The notes under the pieces: generated by a model
Seen by the model: only the letters and a program-made list of their open reading frames with translations
Databases searched by the model: none
Told to the model about the DNA's origin: nothing
In this document: positions 43,717-52,642 of the stretch, in pieces
How the letters are laid out: each line of letters opens with the position of its first letter
Position numbering within the stretch: the first letter of the stretch is position 1
Position numbers and translations under genes: made by a program
Origin: Lachnospiraceae bacterium
GTDB taxonomy: Bacteria; Bacillota; Clostridia; Lachnospirales; Lachnospiraceae
DNA length: 64,000 nucleotides
Direction: 5' to 3'
Assembly: GCA_017518185.1 (NCBI GenBank)
Contig: JAFWWB010000004.1
Location: 62,001 to 126,000 of the forward strand

Positions 43717-43769
43717 AAAGACTGTGGATTCCGGATATTATCTTGTACTCTGTCCTTTAGACAATCATC

Positions 43770-44810
43770 TCAAAGCTTTTGGACGAGGACCATCCCCTCA
43801 GTTGAGTCAACAAAGCCAAGCTTCTTATACAAAGGTCGTCCTTTTTCGGTTGCGTCAAGACTGATCTCGGTGGCTCCGCGTTTCCAGGCCTCATCTATGA
43901 GCATCGATACCATTTTCATAGCGATACCCTGTCTCCGCCATTCTTTCATCGTATATACATTCATAAGATGGGCACGCTTTCCTGTAGGATGTGAAAATGT
44001 TGGCATCATGTAAATATAACAGATCGTCGCGCAGCCGATGACTCGTTCACCATCCATGGCAAGCACAGTGGTATGATCTCCTTTTTCAAAATACTCCCGG
44101 CTGCATTCGATCAACTCATCACTGAACTCATAAGCAGCATCAAAGTCATTTACCACCCTGAGCATTACCAGTCTGCTGCTCATCAAAAGTTCAATATCTT
44201 CAGCTGTTGCGATCTTATATTCAACACCATAAGAAAGTCTGTCCGGTAAATGATGAAGGTACATATCCAAAGCATCGGTGCTTTCCTTTAAGACCTTCAT
44301 AAGTCCCTCATCCGGATATGAATGATTATCATGATAATCTATCTCACCTTCGTTCCTTATCTCAAAGGCAAGCTTCTCTCCCTCTGTAGAAAAATCTGCA
44401 TTCACACCTTCCTTATTGCCTCTTGCGTCAAGTCTGATCCATCTGTCAAGACATGAAATAAAAACCGTATTCATGGCATGAATACAGAAACCGGAATCAG
44501 CCGTATCTCCGAGAGTTAAACGCTGGTAGGAAAATCCGGCCGGGATCCCGTTTGCGCGAAGGAGCGCTGCAAGAAGATTTGCCTTGGCCCAGCATATTCC
44601 TACACCTTCTCTCAGCGCATCACTGGCAGAAACGGTAATGCGTCTGTCCTGTGCATCCCAGGAATGTCTGATCTCATCTCTTACAAAAAAATATGTATTC
44701 CTGACCAGTGATATTTCATCAGATGACTTTTTCCTTAAACTCCCGGCAAGACTTTGAATGTCAGGATCATCATGATCGACATATTCAGTTTTTTCCAGAT
44801 ACTCGTTCAT
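43770..44810 (-). CDS. transglutaminase-like domain fused to GNAT N-acetyltransferase
   Basis: 346 residues. Positions 1-190 form a transglutaminase/protease-like domain with the triad Cys73 (GVGICWAKANLLAALLRANG), His111 (FCIHAMNTVF) and Asp128 (WIRLDARGNKEG). Positions about 197-346 form a GNAT domain with the acetyl-CoA-binding loop WRRQGIAMKM and the terminal PLYKKLGFV. Each domain is common alone. The start overlaps the mnmE stop as TAATG, so translation is coupled to the tRNA-modification gene. The linked activities suggest peptide or amine processing followed by acetylation, but no substrate can be named. Confidence 0.85.
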   Translation of the reverse strand: MNEYLEKTEYVDHDDPDIQSLAGSLRKKSSDEISLVRNTYFFVRDEIRHSWDAQDRRITVSASDALREGVGICWAKANLLAALLRANGIPAGFSYQRLTLGDTADSGFCIHAMNTVFISCLDRWIRLDARGNKEGVNADFSTEGEKLAFEIRNEGEIDYHDNHSYPDEGLMKVLKESTDALDMYLHHLPDRLSYGVEYKIATAEDIELLMSSRLVMLRVVNDFDAAYEFSDELIECSREYFEKGDHTTVLAMDGERVIGCATICYIYMMPTFSHPTGKRAHLMNVYTMKEWRRQGIAMKMVSMLIDEAWKRGATEISLDATEKGRPLYKKLGFVDSTEGMVLVQKL

Positions 44811-46228
44811 TACTTTCCCATACAGAACTCTGAAAATATTCTGTCAACCAAATCATCGTCAATCTCTTCACCAAGGATATAACCAAAATGTTTATAACTG
44901 TCTAAAAGGTCGATAGCAAAGATATCCTCGGTCATAAAGCTTCTTATAGCTTCAATTACAAGATATAGACTCCTGCAGGCCATTTTTAGCTCATTCAGCT
45001 GTCTTTCATTAGCCATTATAACGTTTTCATCAAAATTGTACATACTTTGGATAAACATAATATCCAGCTGAGCGCTTAATTTATCCACACAAGCCTCATC
45101 AGTCGTAGTAAACATAACATAAGGGATTTTTTCCTTTATATCTACCTGTTCTTTGCCCAGGACCGAGGCCATCATACCATATACATCCTCCACGGAAGTC
45201 ACCGGATTCAGATCCGTCTTATTATATATAAGCACGCATCTCTTTCCTCTGATCAGTTCAGCCGCCAGCCTGTCGTTTTCATCCAGGGGAAGCGAACTGT
45301 CAGCCACAAATAATATCAGCTCTACATCCTCTGCTGCTTTTCCGGATCTCTCCACTCCTATCTTTTCAACCTTATCTGAAGTATCCCTGATCCCTGCGGT
45401 ATCCACAAGATTAAGGCACAGCTCGCCTATGCGCACATTGACTTCCAGCGTATCCCTTGTGGTTCCGGGCACATCGGTTACTATGGCACTTTCCCTTCCG
45501 CTAAGGAGATTTAAGAGTGAACTCTTTCCCGCATTGGGCTTTCCCACAATAGCGGTATCGATACCATCTTTAAATATCTTCCCGTTTTCCGAACACCTTA
45601 TCATTTCTTCAGTCTCTGCAATAAAAGCACAGACCTTTCCGTCCAGCTCTTCCGGATAATCATCAAGGTCGTAATGCTCAGGATCATCAAGTGCCGCTTC
45701 AATAAATGCCAGTTCATGAAGTATCCTGTCTCTAAGATCTTTTATCTTTTCCGAGAAAGAACCTTTAAGCTGCTTCACCGAATTTTTAAGAGCTATGTCA
45801 TTTGCCGAGCTGATCAGTTCCTGTACCGCTTCTGCCCGGCTCAGATCCATCTTTCCGTTCATGAAAGCCCGTCTGGTAAATTCACCGGGCTCCGCAAGTC
45901 TTGCGCCGTTCTCACACAGAAGCTTTAATATCCGTCTGCAGACATAAGTCCCTCCGTGACAATTTATCTCACAGACATCTTCACCGGTATAACTTTTCGG
46001 TCCCCTCATCACTGAAAGGAGCACCTCATCTATCACTGTTCCGTCCGAAGGATCGACTATATTCCCGATATGCAGGGTATGGGAATCAAAAAGGGCAGCT
46101 GAAACGCCGCCCCTTCCTTTAAAGATCTTATCAGTAACCTCAACCGAACCTTCACCGCTGACACGCACTATCCCTATGCCCGCAGAGGTAATGCCTGTAG
46201 CTATTGCACAGATCACACCGTCATTCAT
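44810..46228 (-). CDS. mnmE: tRNA uridine-5-carboxymethylaminomethyl modification GTPase MnmE
   Basis: 472 residues. Works with MnmG to modify U34 of certain tRNAs. The N-terminal folate-binding domain (ICAIATGITSAGIGIVRVSG), the helical domain and the inserted G domain with GKPNAGKSSLLN, DTAGIRDT and NKTD are all present. The C-terminal FCMGK matches the C-x-GK motif that carries the catalytic Cys. It overlaps khpB by four bases (ATGA) and the downstream fusion gene by TAATG. Its usual partner mnmG does not follow it here. Confidence 0.97.
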   Translation of the reverse strand: MNDGVICAIATGITSAGIGIVRVSGEGSVEVTDKIFKGRGGVSAALFDSHTLHIGNIVDPSDGTVIDEVLLSVMRGPKSYTGEDVCEINCHGGTYVCRRILKLLCENGARLAEPGEFTRRAFMNGKMDLSRAEAVQELISSANDIALKNSVKQLKGSFSEKIKDLRDRILHELAFIEAALDDPEHYDLDDYPEELDGKVCAFIAETEEMIRCSENGKIFKDGIDTAIVGKPNAGKSSLLNLLSGRESAIVTDVPGTTRDTLEVNVRIGELCLNLVDTAGIRDTSDKVEKIGVERSGKAAEDVELILFVADSSLPLDENDRLAAELIRGKRCVLIYNKTDLNPVTSVEDVYGMMASVLGKEQVDIKEKIPYVMFTTTDEACVDKLSAQLDIMFIQSMYNFDENVIMANERQLNELKMACRSLYLVIEAIRSFMTEDIFAIDLLDSYKHFGYILGEEIDDDLVDRIFSEFCMGK

Positions 46229-47226
46229 CGGCCGTTCTTGAGGGTGACAACTACCTTACGGTAAGGCTCATCTCCCTCTGAATGTGTAGTTACATAACGG
46301 TCTCCCTGCAGTGCCGAATGTATTATCCTTCTCTCATAAGGGTTCATGGGCTCAAGAGCCACAGGCCTTCTGCTGCGCTTAACCTTGAAAGCAATGTTCT
46401 TTGCAAGCTTCTCAAGGGTCTCACGACGACGGCGGCGGTAATTCTCCGTATCAACCTTAACCCTTACATACTCTTCCGTTCCCTTATTTACAACAAGTGA
46501 GGTAAGATACTGGAGTGAATCCAGGGTCTGTCCCCTCTTTCCGATAAGTATACCCATTTCTTCACCGGAAAGCTCTATGCTGAGGGTATTATCAGGAGTA
46601 AACGTGCAGCTGATAGTCGCTTCTATCTTCATTGAAGCAAACACATCCTTAAGGAAAGCTTCGGCAGCTGCCTGAAGCGCAGCCTTCTCCTCTTCGGGGA
46701 TCTCCCTTACGGGCTTTGCAGGCTTCTCCTCAACTACGACGGGTTCTTCGCTTACTTCATTCTCCCTGTTCCTGTTATCCCTGTCACGGTCAAAGCGTCT
46801 TCCGCCTCTTCCGTTTCCGCGCTCTTTTCTTTCCTGGCGTCTCTTTTCCTTCCAGGCTTTTACATCCTCATCGGTAACCTCGGGAATCCCTTCCCTTTCA
46901 CGGATAGCAGCAGCTCTTTCCGCATTTTCTTTCTTCTCTGCTTCTCTTTTAGCAGCCTTTTCGGCAGCTTCTCTTTCTTTCTTTTCTTTTCTTTCGGCTT
47001 CTTCAGCTGCTCTCTTCGTAGCCTGCTCAGCTTCAAGAGTCTCAAAGGATTCTTCCTTTACCCTTGCCTTTATAACAGCGGGCTTTACACCTATGCCTAT
47101 GAATCCCGATGAACCTTCGGTCACAACTTCATAATCAAGTCTATCACTGGTCACCGAAAAGGTCATGCACGCATCTGTTATACAATCACTTACGGTCTTT
47201 GCCGAAAACTCCCTGTAATCTGCCAT
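46225..47226 (-). CDS. khpB: RNA-binding protein KhpB (Jag/SpoIIIJ-associated)
   Basis: 333 residues. The Jag-N domain (about 1-55: REFSAKTVSDCITDACMTF, GFIGIGVKPAVIKARV) is followed by a long charged Lys/Arg/Glu linker (about 55-180). A KH domain contains the GILIGKRGQTLDSLQYLTS loop and an R3H domain is at the C-terminus (SRRPVALEPMNPYERRIIHSAL). KhpB with KhpA binds RNA and affects cell division and elongation. The linker is longer than in Bacillus Jag, as is usual in Clostridia. It lies between yidC and mnmE in the standard order. Confidence 0.95.
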   Translation of the reverse strand: MADYREFSAKTVSDCITDACMTFSVTSDRLDYEVVTEGSSGFIGIGVKPAVIKARVKEESFETLEAEQATKRAAEEAERKEKKEREAAEKAAKREAEKKENAERAAAIREREGIPEVTDEDVKAWKEKRRQERKERGNGRGGRRFDRDRDNRNRENEVSEEPVVVEEKPAKPVREIPEEEKAALQAAAEAFLKDVFASMKIEATISCTFTPDNTLSIELSGEEMGILIGKRGQTLDSLQYLTSLVVNKGTEEYVRVKVDTENYRRRRRETLEKLAKNIAFKVKRSRRPVALEPMNPYERRIIHSALQGDRYVTTHSEGDEPYRKVVVTLKNGR

Positions 47227-47239
47227 TTAGCACCTCCGA

Positions 47240-48550
47240 TCACTTCTTGTTATTTTTTTCATTAAACTGTTTTACCATTGCCGCCTTTGAAGCCAGGCTG
47301 CCGGGCTTTTCTGCATTCTTATTGTAGTACTCGGTCGAATCCTTTATACCCTGTGCGATTCTTGCCTTATCCTCAGCGGTCTTTTCCTTCTTAGGCTCAA
47401 CATTCCTTGTGTTGATGGTAGCATTAGTGCTTATCTGCTGGGGAGGAAGACCTGCCTTGCGTCTCTTCTCATTATTCTTTTCGATGTTAGTCTTGATCAT
47501 TGCATCTATATCGATCTTATCAAGATGCTTGTTCACGCAGATCTGGATAACGGATCTTACTACGGAACCGGTGATCCAGTAAAGACCGAGACCGATGGGA
47601 AGAGTATAACAGAAGAAAGCACTCATAAGAGGCATTATCGTGTTCATGGTCTTCATGGACTGGACCATGGCGTTCTCGTCCTGGCCTTCCTTGCTGTTAT
47701 TCTGAGGCATCAGCTTGGTATTTATCCACTGGGTAAGTGCGGACAGCAGAGGTATCATGAGCACTCCGACTATCAGCAGCCAGTTTTTGCTGTCGGAAGC
47801 CATCTCTGCTTTTACCATAAATGAAGGAGAATTTGCGATGTTAAGTCCAAGGAAGCTGTTGAATTTCTCAAGGGCGCTCTGTGTAGAACTTATATGATTT
47901 AAATATTCGGGATATGCTTCCCTGATACTGTTCCAATCTGCGGTACTGGCGCTGTTCAACAGATCGATGATAGTATTCTTGGTAGCGATCTCAGCAGTAC
48001 CGAATTCGAACTTAGGATTGGTCACCTGATTCTTATATCTTGCATAAGAAGCAAAATTCTCGATAAGTGTCGAAAACTTTGTCGTTCCAACCTGGGTATA
48101 AAGATCGTTCACAAGATCAGTGAACTTATCCTTCACCATGGGAACATAAGCCGGGATATTGTAGATGACACGGTACAGTGCATAAAGTATGGGAAGCTGT
48201 ATCAAAAGCTGAACACAGCTGCCGGAAGGGCTTACGCCGTACTTTGCATAAACGGCCTGGGTCTCCATGTTCATCTTCTGCATGGATTCCTGGTCGGTCT
48301 TTCCCTTGTACTTAGCCTGTATGGCCTGTATCTCCGGATTCATCTTATTGGAAAGCTTGGAGAACTTCTGCTGCTTAACGGTAAGGGGCAGCATCAGTAC
48401 ATACATTATTATAGTGAATAAAATAATGGCAATACCTATCCTGGGATATTCCATAAAAAGATTGAGCACCCAGAATATGCCCTGCATGATATAACCCATG
48501 ATAACTGCAAAAGGGCGCAGTATCACATTAGTCGTTTGTGTAAGGAGCAT
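47240..48550 (-). CDS. yidC: membrane protein insertase YidC
   Basis: 436 residues, Oxa1/YidC family with five spans. It has MYVLMLPLTVKQQKFSKLS, the cytoplasmic hairpin PEIQAIQAKYKGKTDQES, the GSCVQLLIQLPILYALYRV segment and a final FFCYTLPIGLGLYWITGSVV. It inserts membrane proteins with or without SecYEG. A 100-residue extracytoplasmic insert (about 165-265) is larger than in Bacillus SpoIIIJ. The basic C-terminal tail can bind ribosomes. It is clearly distinct from the YidC-like half of the fusion at 6177-8909. Confidence 0.96.
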   Translation of the reverse strand: MLLTQTTNVILRPFAVIMGYIMQGIFWVLNLFMEYPRIGIAIILFTIIMYVLMLPLTVKQQKFSKLSNKMNPEIQAIQAKYKGKTDQESMQKMNMETQAVYAKYGVSPSGSCVQLLIQLPILYALYRVIYNIPAYVPMVKDKFTDLVNDLYTQVGTTKFSTLIENFASYARYKNQVTNPKFEFGTAEIATKNTIIDLLNSASTADWNSIREAYPEYLNHISSTQSALEKFNSFLGLNIANSPSFMVKAEMASDSKNWLLIVGVLMIPLLSALTQWINTKLMPQNNSKEGQDENAMVQSMKTMNTIMPLMSAFFCYTLPIGLGLYWITGSVVRSVIQICVNKHLDKIDIDAMIKTNIEKNNEKRRKAGLPPQQISTNATINTRNVEPKKEKTAEDKARIAQGIKDSTEYYNKNAEKPGSLASKAAMVKQFNEKNNKK

Positions 48551-48553
48551 TTT

Positions 48554-48790
48554 TTACCTTCCTACTCTTGAAACAGGGATCATCGGAACAGGATCATAGC
48601 CGCCCTTTGAAAAAGGGTTGCAGCGCAGGACGCGCCACATGGCCATAAATGAACCCTTAAACGCACCGTGCCTCTTTATCGCTTCACAGCCGTACGCTGA
48701 ACATGAAGGAAAATAGGGGCACTTAGTACCCTTAAGGGGAGAAATATATTTCTGATAAAGCTTTATTATGTATATGAAAACAAATTTCAT
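48554..48790 (-). CDS. yidD: membrane protein insertion efficiency factor YidD
   Basis: 78 residues. The family core KCPYFPSCSAYGCEAIKRHG with MAMWRVLRCNPFSKGGYDPVP after it is complete. YidD aids YidC-dependent insertion. It is located between rnpA (one-base overlap) and yidC (three-base gap), the standard order. Confidence 0.96.
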   Translation of the reverse strand: MKFVFIYIIKLYQKYISPLKGTKCPYFPSCSAYGCEAIKRHGAFKGSFMAMWRVLRCNPFSKGGYDPVPMIPVSRVGR

Positions 48791-49125
48791 TACAAAACAA
48801 TACCATGCAGCCCGCCCAGGTGTAAAAGGGCACTCTCGATCTCACGATATCCAACATCCGCTGCACTGTTCCTGGCTACCACCACAATGTCCAGACCACT
48901 ACTGAACCTATCCTCATTCAAACGGTAGCCCTCTTTTACCAGTCTCTTTATCCTGTGTCTTACTACACTGTTTCCTGTTTTTTTACTGACAGATACACCG
49001 ATACGGTTTTTACCGGTACCGTTTCTCCTGATATACATCACAAGGTACCGGTCGGCAAAGGATCTTCTTATCCCGTAAACCTCTTTAAAATCGCCGTTCT
49101 TTCTTAAGGGTTCGGAAAACCTCAT
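48790..49125 (-). CDS. rnpA: ribonuclease P protein component
   Basis: 111 residues. It binds the RNase P RNA and helps recognise pre-tRNA 5' leaders. The RNR motif region is NSVVRHRIKRLVKEGYR, preceded by RIGVSVSKKTG, both typical. The N-terminal part (LRKNGDFKEVYGIRRSFADRYLVMY) forms the substrate-binding cleft. It lies five bases after rpmH and is coupled to yidD. Confidence 0.96.
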   Translation of the reverse strand: MRFSEPLRKNGDFKEVYGIRRSFADRYLVMYIRRNGTGKNRIGVSVSKKTGNSVVRHRIKRLVKEGYRLNEDRFSSGLDIVVVARNSAADVGYREIESALLHLGGLHGIVL

Positions 49126-49131
49126 AACTGA

Positions 49132-49266
49132 TCAGGCAGATAATACCTTCCTGCCCTTCCTTCTTCTGGCAGCCAGAACCTTCCTTCCGCCGGGAGTGCT
49201 CATACGTGCCCTGAAGCCGTGAACCTTTGATCTGGATCTCTTCTTAGGCTGAAATGTCATCTTCAT
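49132..49266 (-). CDS. rpmH: 50S ribosomal protein L34
   Basis: 44 residues, [18 protein letters not shown] then [20 protein letters not shown], the near-universal L34 sequence. The open frame runs to 49314, but the ATG at 49266 gives the standard length and has AAGGAAGG upstream. A near-consensus promoter lies at 49323-49351. It is the first gene of the leftward origin operon. Confidence 0.97.
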   Translation of the reverse strand: MKMTFQPKKRSRSKVHGFRARMSTPGGRKVLAARRRKGRKVLSA

Positions 49267-49322
49267 GGAATCTTTACCTTCCTTTCTGTAAAAATATAGG
49301 GCCAAATTCGCCACGTCAGAAA

Positions 49323-49351
49323 ATTATATAAGATAAAAATGCGTACGTCAA
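49323..49351 (-). promoter_or_regulatory. near-consensus promoter of the rpmH operon
   Basis: Minus strand: TTGACG (49346-49351), 17-base spacer, TATAAT (49323-49328). Eleven of twelve consensus bases with ideal spacing. It drives rpmH, rnpA, yidD, yidC and probably khpB and mnmE. Confidence 0.8.
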
Positions 49352-49752
49352 GCTAATATTTTCAAGGATTTCGCGATGATATCCTTAAAAATTTTACAAA
49401 AATTTTATATTTCTACATCTGGTAGTATTATAAAACTTTTTTCCACAAGATGTGGAATTACCATTTGGTTGATAATAATTATTCCGCTTTACATAAATTT
49501 ATCCACTTTTTGTGAAAAAAATGTTTAAAACATTTTTACCGAATCCAAAAAATCGCCTTTTTGCGTCAAAAATCAGGTTTTATAATGTTGAAATATTATC
49601 AACAGGGTGGCATAAAAATTATTATTTCAATCGATATATGTTAACTCTTTATGCCCTTTGTGTAAAAGCCTTAAAGGGATTTTCACCATTTGAATTTTTT
49701 TTGGAACTATTGTAATATATCGGATGTGGATAACTTTTAAAGGAGTTCGGTA
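49352..49752. other. chromosomal replication origin oriC (rpmH-dnaA part)
   Basis: An A/T-rich gap with DnaA-box matches: TTTTCCACA (49439-49447), TTATCCACT (49499-49507), TTTTTCACA on the minus strand (49511-49519), TTATCAACA (49596-49604) and a perfect TTATCCACA on the minus strand (49725-49733). Gene orientation changes from minus to plus here. Long A/T tracts at 49380-49440 and 49540-49640 are candidates for the unwinding element. No real gene is present; a 67-codon frame at 49512 has no SD or family match. Confidence 0.85.
49690..49718 (+). promoter_or_regulatory. candidate dnaA promoter overlapping a DnaA box
   Basis: TTGAAT (49690-49695), 17-base spacer, TAATAT (49713-49718). Start expected near 49725, exactly at the perfect DnaA box 49725-49733, which would allow DnaA to repress its own gene. 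Confidence 0.4.
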
Positions 49753-51144
49753 ATGGGCGAAGAGATCATCAAAGCACAGTGGGAAAACATAAAGGATACT
49801 ATTCACAATGTTTTTGACATAACGGACATTGCTTATAATATATGGGTAAAACCTCTCAGATTCGCAGGCTGTGACGATCATACTGTCCGCATACTTATCC
49901 CAAACAGCAAACCTGAAGGCAGGACCCAGATGCTGGACTACATCACCAAGAACTACAAAAAGTACTTCCAGGAAGTTATATCCGATATGCTCATGGACAG
50001 TTACAGGGTTGTTTTTTTTATGGAAGAAGAAGCATCCGTTCCAAAGCAGCCCATGAATATTCCCGTGAGCAGCAATAGTCCTGTCCCGGAAAACGTGGAA
50101 TATGATTCAAATCTGAACTCAAAGTACTATTTTGAGAATTTCGTTGTCGGATCCAATAACAAGATGGCTCATTCCGTCTGCCTGAGAGTTGCAGAAGCTC
50201 CCGGTAAGGAATTAAATCCTCTTTTTATACATGGTGGATCCGGTCTGGGTAAGACTCATTTAATGACAGCCATCGGACACTATATTATAGAAAATACTGA
50301 CTTCAAGGTAATATATGTTACCTCCGAAGATTTCCTTAATGAAGTCATCGAGTCCATCAGGAACAATAACAACACGGCAATGTCACGTTTCAGGGAGAAA
50401 TACAGGAATATAGATGTTCTCCTTATAGACGATATACAGTTTATAATAGGAAAAGCTCAAACCCAGGTTGAATTTTTTAATACTTTCAATGCCCTTATAC
50501 AGAACGGAAAGCAGATAGTCATAACCTCCGATAAACATCCTGCACATATCAAGGATCTTGACGAGAGGATACGCTCCCGTTTCTTAAGCGGCATGACCGT
50601 CGATATACAGCCTCCCGCTTATGAGACCAGGGTAGCTATACTCAGGAAATATGCGGAAAACTTCGATACGAAGGTTCCGGATAACGTTATAGATTACATT
50701 GCGGAACATATCAAATCCAACATTAGGGAACTCGAAGGAGCCTATAAGCAGGTTTATGCCCTGAGCAAGATGGAGGCCGACAACGGACGTGAGATAGACC
50801 TGGATACAGCCAGGAATATTCTCAAAGATACCATTTCCATGGATAATCCCTCGGTAGTAACTCCTTCCTTAATATTAAGGGGAGTTTCAGAATACTATAA
50901 TCTGGATCCCGATGACATCACTTCAAAGAAGAGAAATGCAGAGATCGTGCTGCCCAGGCAGGTATTCATGTATCTGTGCCGCGAGATGACCGATACCACC
51001 CTTAAGGGAGTGGCTGCCCTTTTGGATAAGAAGGATCATTCCACAGTTTTATACGGTTATAACAAGATCAGTGACGAAATAAAGTATAATACCGAACTTA
51101 AGGAAAGCATCGAAGCTATCAAGAACAGGATAAGTACCTATTGA
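49753..51144 (+). CDS. dnaA: chromosomal replication initiator protein DnaA
   Basis: 463 residues. Domain I is at about 1-85, domain II is a short linker, and domain III is the AAA+ ATPase with Walker A GGSGLGKTHL, Walker B VLLIDDIQF and arginine-finger region DERIRSRFLSG. Domain IV is the DNA-binding HTH with the DnaA signature DKKDHSTVLYGYNKI. AAAGGAG precedes the ATG, and a perfect DnaA box lies 20 bases upstream. Confidence 0.98.
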   Translation: MGEEIIKAQWENIKDTIHNVFDITDIAYNIWVKPLRFAGCDDHTVRILIPNSKPEGRTQMLDYITKNYKKYFQEVISDMLMDSYRVVFFMEEEASVPKQPMNIPVSSNSPVPENVEYDSNLNSKYYFENFVVGSNNKMAHSVCLRVAEAPGKELNPLFIHGGSGLGKTHLMTAIGHYIIENTDFKVIYVTSEDFLNEVIESIRNNNNTAMSRFREKYRNIDVLLIDDIQFIIGKAQTQVEFFNTFNALIQNGKQIVITSDKHPAHIKDLDERIRSRFLSGMTVDIQPPAYETRVAILRKYAENFDTKVPDNVIDYIAEHIKSNIRELEGAYKQVYALSKMEADNGREIDLDTARNILKDTISMDNPSVVTPSLILRGVSEYYNLDPDDITSKKRNAEIVLPRQVFMYLCREMTDTTLKGVAALLDKKDHSTVLYGYNKISDEIKYNTELKESIEAIKNRISTY

Positions 51145-51320
51145 TAAAACCCTATCCCAAATCCATTCACAAAGTTTTTCTTTCATTTTTTCCTGTAATT
51201 TAGTATAATAGTATCGGTTTTGCACTTATGCACTGCCCCTACTATTATTATTACTATTATTTAAATATATAATGTAGGCCTGCGGCCCTCATTATGCATG
51301 ACGGAGGTGTGTTCATCATT
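51145..51320. promoter_or_regulatory. dnaA-dnaN intergenic region with DnaA-like boxes and dnaN -10
   Basis: 176 bases. It holds TATAAT (51204-51209) with no good -35, then two overlapping one-mismatch DnaA boxes, TTTTGCACT (51218-51226) and TTATGCACT (51226-51234), then a run of ACTATT-type triplets. It may be the second half of a bipartite origin, as in other Firmicutes, and the dnaN promoter. Confidence 0.45.
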
Positions 51321-52418
51321 ATGAAGATAATGTGTTCAAAACAGGAGCTGCTTAACGGTGTCAACATCGTATCCAAGGCTGTACCCGCCAATACGACCAT
51401 GTCCCTTCTTGAATGTATACTGATCCAGGCAGGGAACGGACGTATAGTACTTACCGCCAACGATATGGAGCTGGGCATTGAGACTGTCATTAACGGTATG
51501 ATAGAGATAGCCGGTATGATCGCCATCGATGCAAAGATGCTTTCTGATGTTGTAAGGAAACTTCCGGATGAGGATATAACTATACAGACCGATGAACAGG
51601 TCGTATATGTTACCTGTGATAAACTTAAATTTGAACTTAATGGTAAATCAGGAGATGAATTTACCTTTTTACCCCAGATAGAAAAGAATGACAGTGTTTC
51701 GCTGTCTACTTTCAGCTTCAGGGATATGGTAAGGCAGACCATATTCTCCATAGGGAACAGTGATATCAATAAAGTCATGAGCGGTGTTGACGTAGTGATA
51801 AAGAATGACCAGATGAAGGTCACCACCCTCGACGGCCACAGGGTTTCCATCAGAAAGCTGCAGCTTAAGAACATCTATTCCGAAAGGGAGGTCATAATCC
51901 CCGGAAAGACCTTAAGCGAGATAAGTAAGATCCTGCCTTCCGATGCCGAGAAGGACATAAAGATATATTTCTCCGATGCACATATATGTTTTGAATTTGA
52001 AAAGACCATAGTGGTATCCCGTCTCATTGACGGCAAATATATAAATGTTGACAAGATGATGTCCTCGGATTACGAGACCAAGATCAGGGTTAATAAGAAG
52101 AGTCTATTTGACTGTATAGACAGATCCATGCTCTTCTCAAAAGAAGGCAACAAAAAGCCCATCATCCTTGAGATAACCGACGGGTCTCTGAGCATGAGGG
52201 TAAAATCCAGTCTCGGAAGCTATGATGAAGAGATAGACATACAGAAGCAGGGCAAGGATATGACCATAGGCTTCAATCCCAGGTTCATTTCCGATGCCAT
52301 CAAGGTCATAGATGACGAAGAGGTTGACATGTATCTGGTAAATCCCCGTTCTCCCCTTTACATCAAGGATGAGAATGAAAAATACCTGTATATGATACTT
52401 CCCATTAATCTCAGCTGA
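51321..52418 (+). CDS. dnaN: DNA polymerase III beta clamp
   Basis: 365 residues; the sliding clamp that tethers the replicative polymerase. Three clamp subdomains are evident: MKIMCSKQELLNGVNIVSKA, MECIL-type strands with LTANDMELGIE, VTTLDGHRVS in the middle domain and VNPRSPLYI, then YLYMILPINLS at the end, the standard C-terminal MP(I/M)xL region. The frame opens at 51294, but the ATG at 51321 gives the standard N-terminus. GGAGGTG lies 11-13 bases upstream, a long spacing. Confidence 0.97.
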   Translation: MKIMCSKQELLNGVNIVSKAVPANTTMSLLECILIQAGNGRIVLTANDMELGIETVINGMIEIAGMIAIDAKMLSDVVRKLPDEDITIQTDEQVVYVTCDKLKFELNGKSGDEFTFLPQIEKNDSVSLSTFSFRDMVRQTIFSIGNSDINKVMSGVDVVIKNDQMKVTTLDGHRVSIRKLQLKNIYSEREVIIPGKTLSEISKILPSDAEKDIKIYFSDAHICFEFEKTIVVSRLIDGKYINVDKMMSSDYETKIRVNKKSLFDCIDRSMLFSKEGNKKPIILEITDGSLSMRVKSSLGSYDEEIDIQKQGKDMTIGFNPRFISDAIKVIDDEEVDMYLVNPRSPLYIKDENEKYLYMILPINLS

Positions 52419-52642
52419 TGAAAGAGATAACCATTCGTGATGAATTCATAAAACTGGGTCAGGCCATGAAGCTTGCCTCTCTGGTGTCGGCAGGTTCCGA
52501 TGCCAAGATGATCATTGCCTCGGGACAGGTGACGGTCAACGGACAGCCCTGTGAGATGCGTGGCAAAAAGCTTTATGACGGAGATGAATTTTCATATAAC
52601 GGAGAGACCGTAAAAGTGGTATCATCCGGTGCAAAAGCATGA
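52418..52642 (+). CDS. yaaA: S4-domain RNA-binding protein YaaA (RlbA)
   Basis: 74 residues, one S4 RNA-binding motif: IKLGQAMKLASLVSAGSDAK, then VTVNGQPCEMRGKKLYDGD. The gene lies between dnaN and recF in many Firmicutes. It overlaps dnaN by one base (TGATG) and recF by four (ATGA). Its RNA target is unknown; ribosome-related roles are suspected for the family. Confidence 0.93.
   Translation: MKEITIRDEFIKLGQAMKLASLVSAGSDAKMIIASGQVTVNGQPCEMRGKKLYDGDEFSYNGETVKVVSSGAKA

Noticed and set aside
49512..49715. 67-codon plus-strand frame in the oriC gap
   Set aside because: No Shine-Dalgarno, A/T-driven composition, and it covers DnaA boxes; more likely chance.
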